The position numbers and the translations under genes are program-made. Shown here in pieces: positions 29,023-32,877 of a stretch of DNA of 32,877 nt. The notes beneath the pieces were generated by a model. It ran no database searches and had not been told where the DNA came from. It saw nothing but the letters and a program-made list of their open reading frames with translations. This stretch comes from Microcaldota archaeon (GTDB taxonomy: Archaea; Micrarchaeota; Micrarchaeia; Micrarchaeales; Micrarchaeaceae). The first letter of the stretch is position 1. The number at the start of each line of letters is the position of its first letter. The stretch lies in assembly GCA_028866905.1 (NCBI GenBank), contig JAGWHI010000011.1, forward strand, positions 1 through 32,877, given 5' to 3'.

Positions 29023-30078
29023 GTGCAAATAATAAGACTTCGAGCTCTGTCGCCAACACTGGCCAGATACGTAGCTAAGACCATAAAAGATGGTAAGATC
29101 GTAGTGCTGCCTACCGAAACAGTATACGGCATAGGCGCGAACGCATTCGATGCAAACGCCTGCAGGAGGATATTCAGGATAAAGGGCAGGAAGAGGGACA
29201 ACCCGCTGATTGTGCACGTGTCGTCCATGGAGATGGCGAAGAGCATAGGGTACATACCCAGGAAGTACGAGAGTGCGATAAAGAGGGCCTGGCCTGGGCC
29301 TATAAGCTTCGTTGTGAAGAGGAGGGCAAAGCTCCCCAGCATAGTTACCGCGGGTTTGGATACGGTGTCCATCAGGATGCCGGACAACAAGGTAATGCTG
29401 GCATTAATCAGGTATGCGGGAGTCCCTATAGCTGCGCCCAGTGCCAATTTGTCTAAAAGGCCTTCTGCTACATCGATACGGCATATCCCGAAGAGCATAT
29501 TAGACAAGGTCGACATAATAATCGACGCCGGCAGGACGAAACACGGACTCGAGTCCACAGTATTGGACCTCAGGACATTTACGCTGCTCAGGCCTGGCGC
29601 TTTCACTTTGGAGAATATACGGAAGTACTTTGGAAGGTTCCCGAAGGTGCCTGGCGCGATCCTGTCCGGCAAGGAAGCGAAGAGGGCGATAAGCCCGGGC
29701 ATGAAGTACAGGCATTACTCGCCAGAAACTCCGATTTTCATCTACACCGGGAGGCCCGATAAAATATCAGATGCCCTTTCTAGAGCTAGGGGCAAGTTCG
29801 CTTTTGTGGGCTCCAGGCAGACGGCGTACAGGATTAGGGCTATGCCCCATAAGGACGTGATAATCGGGGACAGGAACAGACCGAATCAGATAGCCAGGAA
29901 CCTTTTCGACGGCCTCATACGGGTGGACGGCACATCCTCGGATTTCGCAGTGAGCGAGACCTTCGCAGAGAAGGGGCTAGGGCTGGCGATAATGAACAGG
30001 CTGAGGAAGGCGGCGGATGGCAGGACTTTCAGGACAGCAAGGGAACTGGAAAGGCTAATAAAATCCAGCCGCAGGTAG
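29023..30078 (+). CDS. Threonylcarbamoyl-AMP synthase, Sua5 type
   Basis: A 351-residue Sua5 protein that makes threonylcarbamoyl-AMP for the t6A37 modification of ANN-decoding tRNAs. The YrdC domain shows LPTETVYGIGANAF, IFRIKGRKRDNPLIVHV, the PSANLSKRPSAT region and STVLDL ... LLRPGA. The linker ISPGMKYRHYSPETP and the Sua5-specific Rossmann-like C-terminal domain (about 230-351) are present, so it is full length. It starts with GTG, with a TATA box 25 nt before it (leaderless). It is divergent from the radical SAM operon. A nucleotidyltransferase gene follows after 53 nt with its own promoter. Confidence 0.93.
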   Translation: MQIIRLRALSPTLARYVAKTIKDGKIVVLPTETVYGIGANAFDANACRRIFRIKGRKRDNPLIVHVSSMEMAKSIGYIPRKYESAIKRAWPGPISFVVKRRAKLPSIVTAGLDTVSIRMPDNKVMLALIRYAGVPIAAPSANLSKRPSATSIRHIPKSILDKVDIIIDAGRTKHGLESTVLDLRTFTLLRPGAFTLENIRKYFGRFPKVPGAILSGKEAKRAISPGMKYRHYSPETPIFIYTGRPDKISDALSRARGKFAFVGSRQTAYRIRAMPHKDVIIGDRNRPNQIARNLFDGLIRVDGTSSDFAVSETFAEKGLGLAIMNRLRKAADGRTFRTARELERLIKSSRR

Positions 30079-30086
30079 CCAACAAG

Positions 30087-30117
30087 GTTTTTAAACCCGA
30101 ATACCAAGTATACTTGG
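30087..30117 (+). promoter_or_regulatory. Promoter with 14-bp palindrome for the nucleotidyltransferase gene
   Basis: TATA-like gtttttaaac (30087-30096) is followed by the perfect palindrome ccaagtatacttgg (30104-30117), which covers the predicted transcription start near 30117. ATG 30132 is 14 nt farther. The symmetry and position suit a dimeric repressor, not yet identified. Confidence 0.5.
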
Positions 30118-30131
30118 AATTGGCGTTTAAC

Positions 30132-30836
30132 ATGAAAGCCGTTATATTGGCGGGCGGACTAGGGACAAGGCTCCAGCCTTACACGACGTTCCTACCTAAG
30201 TCGATGCTGCCCGTAGGCGAGAAGCCGCTGCTCGAGCACCTCATAGAGTGGATGAGGAAGAGCGGTGGAATCAAGGACTATGTGCTGGGGGTCAGCTACC
30301 TCAGGAACATGATCGAGGAGTATTTCGGGGACGGCAGCAGGTTCGGTGTCAACATAGAGTACGCTGTCGCGCCAAGGCCGCTCGCGACCGCTGGCCAGCT
30401 CAAGTTCGCAGAGAGGTTCGTGGACGACACATTCGTATGCGCATACGGCGACTCGATATTCGACTTCAACCTCAGGAAGATGATAGCACACCACAAGAGG
30501 AGCAGGCTGTTCACGACAATGGGCCTGCTGGAGTACAAGACCCACCTGCAGTACGGCTTCGTGGAGATGAACAAGGGCAACATCGTCACTGCGTGGAAGG
30601 AGAAGCCGGAGATAAAGGGAAACATAAACATAGGCTGCTACGTGATGGAGCCGGGCATATTCAAGCTCATACCCCCGAACAGGTCATACGGGATGGACCA
30701 GGTGATAAGGAAGGCGATGGACCAGAGGAAGAGGGTCGGCGGCTTCGTGATAAAGAAGGGGTTCATGGACATAGGGGACAAGAAGTCCTACAGGCAGGCG
30801 CACAAGCACTTCATAGAGAAGCTCGGGAAGATATAG
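30132..30836 (+). CDS. Sugar-phosphate nucleotidyltransferase
   Basis: A 234-residue nucleotidyltransferase of the NTP_transferase family, making nucleotide-activated sugars from hexose 1-phosphates. Signature ILAGGLGTRLQPYTTFLPKS binds the nucleotide and phosphate; ANTP-type metal site around CAYGDSIFDF; later AWKEKPEIKGNINIGCYVME contains the sugar-binding EKP and NIGCYV. There is no C-terminal left-handed beta-helix, so it is the short RmlA-like or GDP-mannose-type form; the sugar is not determined. ATG 30132 (MKAVILAGG) matches family N termini; an in-frame TTG 18 nt upstream lies too close to the palindrome to be the start. Together with the HAD-phosphomannomutase and ROK genes it indicates glycan synthesis. 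Its stop abuts the antiporter's. Confidence 0.9.
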   Translation: MKAVILAGGLGTRLQPYTTFLPKSMLPVGEKPLLEHLIEWMRKSGGIKDYVLGVSYLRNMIEEYFGDGSRFGVNIEYAVAPRPLATAGQLKFAERFVDDTFVCAYGDSIFDFNLRKMIAHHKRSRLFTTMGLLEYKTHLQYGFVEMNKGNIVTAWKEKPEIKGNINIGCYVMEPGIFKLIPPNRSYGMDQVIRKAMDQRKRVGGFVIKKGFMDIGDKKSYRQAHKHFIEKLGKI

Positions 30837-32090
30837 TCACTTCTTCTCTATTTTCTTCTCCACCTTCTCCTCCCGCACGTACTGCATCGCGTAGAGGAAC
30901 ATCCCTATGCTGATCATCGCGTTGGTGCAGAATATCACTATGAACACTATGTTCACAAGGTTCGGCACGGCTATACCCACCGTTGCCGGCAGGGTGGCCA
31001 CTATCGCAGGGGAGAGCCCCTTTGCCACGAAGAACTTTGCTATCGTCGTCTCGCTCTTGGAGTGCACCCCTGTAGTGATAGTCTGCGCCCTTATCGGAGT
31101 GAATGCGTACCTGAGCAGCAGGTAGAATATCGAGAGCGCCACTGCGATCGCGCCGGCGATTAGGGTGATCTGCCCGATGTCGAAGAGCAGGCCAAGGTAT
31201 ACGAAGAAGAAGGTGCTCACGAAGAACGTTATCTCCCTCTGGTAGCTCCTGACGTGCCTTATCTCCTGCGCTATGGGCGCCGTATACGACCTCAGCATAG
31301 GAGACATGTCGGGTATGTTGACCAGCGCTATGCCGAAAATGAATGTCGAGAGCGCGCCGTTGAAGCCGACGTACTCGGCGAACCCGTAGGTCGCTATGAC
31401 CATGGTGAGGGTCAGCATCCAGCTGTAGCCCTTGCTGTACTCCCTGAACCTCTTAAGTATCACGAGCCAGAAGAACGCGGACAGAACGCCGAAACTGAGG
31501 GAGCCTATTATGAAGCTCGAGAACATGTTGGCTATCCCGGAGGGGCTGACTCCGGTCGTGAGGACCACGAAGAGCGCTAGAGGCACTATAAGGCTGAAGA
31601 TGTCGGTGAGCACGCCCTCGAATGTGAGGGAGGTCGCGAGGGTGTCGGACAGCTTGGCGACCCTTATAACCGAGGGCACTATTATCGAGCTTGTCCCCGA
31701 CAGGGCGAACCCGGCCATCAGCGATATTATCAGGCCCCATCCGAAAACGAGGTAGAACACGCCGCTGGCTATGAACCCTGCTACCAGGCTGAACGCGAAG
31801 GTGAAGAGCGTCGTCCTAAGTATTATGTCCTTGAGCTTCGATGCCTTTATGTTCATCCCGACGTCGAACAGCACGAACGCTATGGCGAAGGCGCTTATGT
31901 ACGGCGACAGCTCCGATATCAGGCTGCTTCCGCCATTCCCTATTATCCCGAACACTGGGCCGATCAGCAGGCCGAGCAGCATCAGTGGCAGCACGGCCGA
32001 TATCTTTATCTTGTAGAACAGCGAATTGAGCAGGAAGCCTATGAACGCGATGGACGAGAATATTATGAACAGCAGTGTTACTGTTATCAT
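30837..32090 (-). CDS. Monovalent cation:proton antiporter (CPA family)
   Basis: A 417-residue membrane protein with about 12 hydrophobic segments. Visible features of the Na+/H+ exchanger (CPA2/Kef-like) fold are the first helix MITVTLLFIIFSSIAF, FVLFDVGMNIKAS, the broken-helix region AGFALSGTSSIIVPSVI, and FEGVLTDIFSLIVPLALF, where the acidic pair lies. GFNGALSTFIFGIAL follows. No TrkA-N nucleotide-binding domain is attached; the C-terminal tail is short and charged (EEKVEKKIEKK). I chose ATG 32090; a longer in-frame reading to 32198 adds a polar, non-coding-looking extension. The promoter cataaaag on the minus strand (32119-32126) lies about 30 nt before the start. Confidence 0.88.
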   Translation of the reverse strand: MITVTLLFIIFSSIAFIGFLLNSLFYKIKISAVLPLMLLGLLIGPVFGIIGNGGSSLISELSPYISAFAIAFVLFDVGMNIKASKLKDIILRTTLFTFAFSLVAGFIASGVFYLVFGWGLIISLMAGFALSGTSSIIVPSVIRVAKLSDTLATSLTFEGVLTDIFSLIVPLALFVVLTTGVSPSGIANMFSSFIIGSLSFGVLSAFFWLVILKRFREYSKGYSWMLTLTMVIATYGFAEYVGFNGALSTFIFGIALVNIPDMSPMLRSYTAPIAQEIRHVRSYQREITFFVSTFFFVYLGLLFDIGQITLIAGAIAVALSIFYLLLRYAFTPIRAQTITTGVHSKSETTIAKFFVAKGLSPAIVATLPATVGIAVPNLVNIVFIVIFCTNAMISIGMFLYAMQYVREEKVEKKIEKK

Positions 32091-32140
32091 GTGGACCGTT
32101 GGTATAGTGGACTGAAGACTTTTATGCGTTTGGCTACGGT

Positions 32141-32877
32141 TCACTCCCTGAGCAGGTCGATGGGAGTGAGCCTGCCGCCCTCCATCTCGAGCACGCACAT
32201 CCTGTTGGTCCTGCGATCAGAGGTGCAGACGGTAACCACCTTGCCGCCCATCTGGTACCTGACCCCGTCGACGACCTCGTGCCCCTTTATTATGCCCTTG
32301 AGCCCGTTCGCGCCGAGGAAGTCGTCCACAGCCCTGGTACCGAAGTAGAACACGCCGTAGTCCGACCTTTGGTAGTCGGGCTCGAACCCTAGTATGTCCT
32401 CGTTAGAGTCGTTCCACACCAGCTGCATCCCTATGGGGTCGCTGGAGTCGGCGTCTGGATATCTGACGCTCTTTATCTGCTCTACTGTGCTGAGCCCCTT
32501 CGCTATGCCCGCGTGCACAAGGAAGTAGCCGTTCACCACAGCGGCGAGCGGCATCCTAGAGAAGAGGTTCTGGAATTTTGGGTATGCGTCGTGCCCCAGC
32601 TTGTCCTGCACCTCCCAGTAGAATCCGTGGTTCTGGTTCATCAGCATGGACTCGTGGTTGCCCCTGAGGAGAAGGAGCTTGCCGTCGTCCTTCAGGTAGT
32701 TGGAGAGCAGCAGGTCCATGGTCTCTACGCCCTGCCTGCCGCGGTCGACATTGTCGCCTAGGAAGACTATAAGGTCGGCCCTGTCGTAGAACCTGTCGAA
32801 TATCTGCTTCACTACAGGTAGGTTGCCCTCGACGTCGCTGGCTATTATCGCCCTCTTAACTTCGAAGGCGCCCGCAA
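32141..32877 (-). CDS. PPP-type metallophosphatase, N terminus beyond window
   Basis: Visible part is 244 codons and the frame stays open to the window edge, so the true start lies outside; the GTG at 32812 is an internal valine. The motifs are SDVEGNL (normally GDxHG, so the metal-binding His is Glu), FLGDNVDRGR (GDxVDRG), LRGNHES (GNHE) and FLVHAG, in the order of the PPP Ser/Thr phosphatase fold. A C-terminal region GIIKGHEVVDGVRYQMGG gives the second His. It may remove phosphate from proteins or small molecules. It is on the same strand as, and 50 nt upstream of, the antiporter gene. Confidence 0.85.
   Translation of the reverse strand, partial: AGAFEVKRAIIASDVEGNLPVVKQIFDRFYDRADLIVFLGDNVDRGRQGVETMDLLLSNYLKDDGKLLLLRGNHESMLMNQNHGFYWEVQDKLGHDAYPKFQNLFSRMPLAAVVNGYFLVHAGIAKGLSTVEQIKSVRYPDADSSDPIGMQLVWNDSNEDILGFEPDYQRSDYGVFYFGTRAVDDFLGANGLKGIIKGHEVVDGVRYQMGGKVVTVCTSDRRTNRMCVLEMEGGRLTPIDLLRE

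Noticed and set aside
1-32877. CRISPR array, rRNA genes or replication origin
   Set aside because: No regularly spaced repeats, no rRNA sequence and no Orc1/Cdc6 gene or origin-box cluster were seen anywhere in the window.

Overview
The window looks like part of the chromosome of a small-genome archaeon, most likely a DPANN lineage such as Micrarchaeota; this placement is inference from gene content, not a phylogeny. The evidence includes both subunits of archaeal DNA polymerase D (DP1 and DP2), a UPF0147 protein, Sec61 beta, a Sua5-type tRNA t6A enzyme and AbrB-type regulators. Many genes have a TATA box about 25 nt before the start codon, which implies leaderless mRNAs. Arginine is written mostly as AGG and isoleucine mostly as ATA. 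Genes are packed very tightly: seven convergent pairs end within 0-6 nt of each other, five of them with stop codons exactly abutting.

Layout. 1-1.4 kb: DHFR-like reductase, then an ArsR regulator with an AHSA1 protein. 1.5-5.8 kb: a PH/zinc-ribbon protein, a ROK sugar kinase, a membrane-anchored YVTN propeller and a PEP-utilising swivelling-domain protein. 5.9-9.8 kb: isoprenyl diphosphate synthase, a ferritin-like/VIT1 metal transporter and a HAD-phosphomannomutase fusion. 9.9-15.2 kb: UPF0147 and the two PolD subunits in one operon. 15.2-15.9 kb: an AT-rich RelE-type toxin and antitoxin separated by a 55-bp MITE-like element. 15.9-25.1 kb: PolX/PHP polymerase, a probably inactive transglutaminase-like protein, Sec61 beta (53 codons), an AbrB regulator, the NAD(P)HX repair enzyme, ArgRS with tRNA-Arg(CCU) 49 nt downstream, a DsbA-like exported protein lacking its cysteines and two more PH/zinc-ribbon proteins. 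25.2-26.7 kb: a degenerate Nudix-like protein and an unrecognised helical protein. 26.6-29.0 kb: an accessory region with a toxin-antitoxin module bounded by 26-bp perfect direct repeats, tRNA-Glu(CUC), and a two-gene radical-SAM operon. 29.0-32.9 kb: Sua5, a sugar nucleotidyltransferase, a CPA-type antiporter and a PPP-type phosphatase cut by the window edge.

The most interesting candidate is the 27,403-28,900 operon. A 153-residue protein carries six Trp-x-(Asp/Gln) triplets, five of the Trp residues exactly six residues apart. It has a C-terminal domain resembling the PqqD/MftB peptide-recognition fold and lies 4 nt upstream of a radical SAM enzyme with CX3CX2C and a partial SPASM/Twitch tail. 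This arrangement suggests a ribosomally made, post-translationally modified peptide whose Trp side chains are crosslinked by the maturase. It has the three-residue motif known from triceptide/cyclophane systems, but the substrate and recognition domain appear fused. Other structural signals are the repeat-bounded toxin-antitoxin insertion, the 55-bp MITE-like element, and two short divergent spacers in which one TATA box could serve leaderless genes in both directions.
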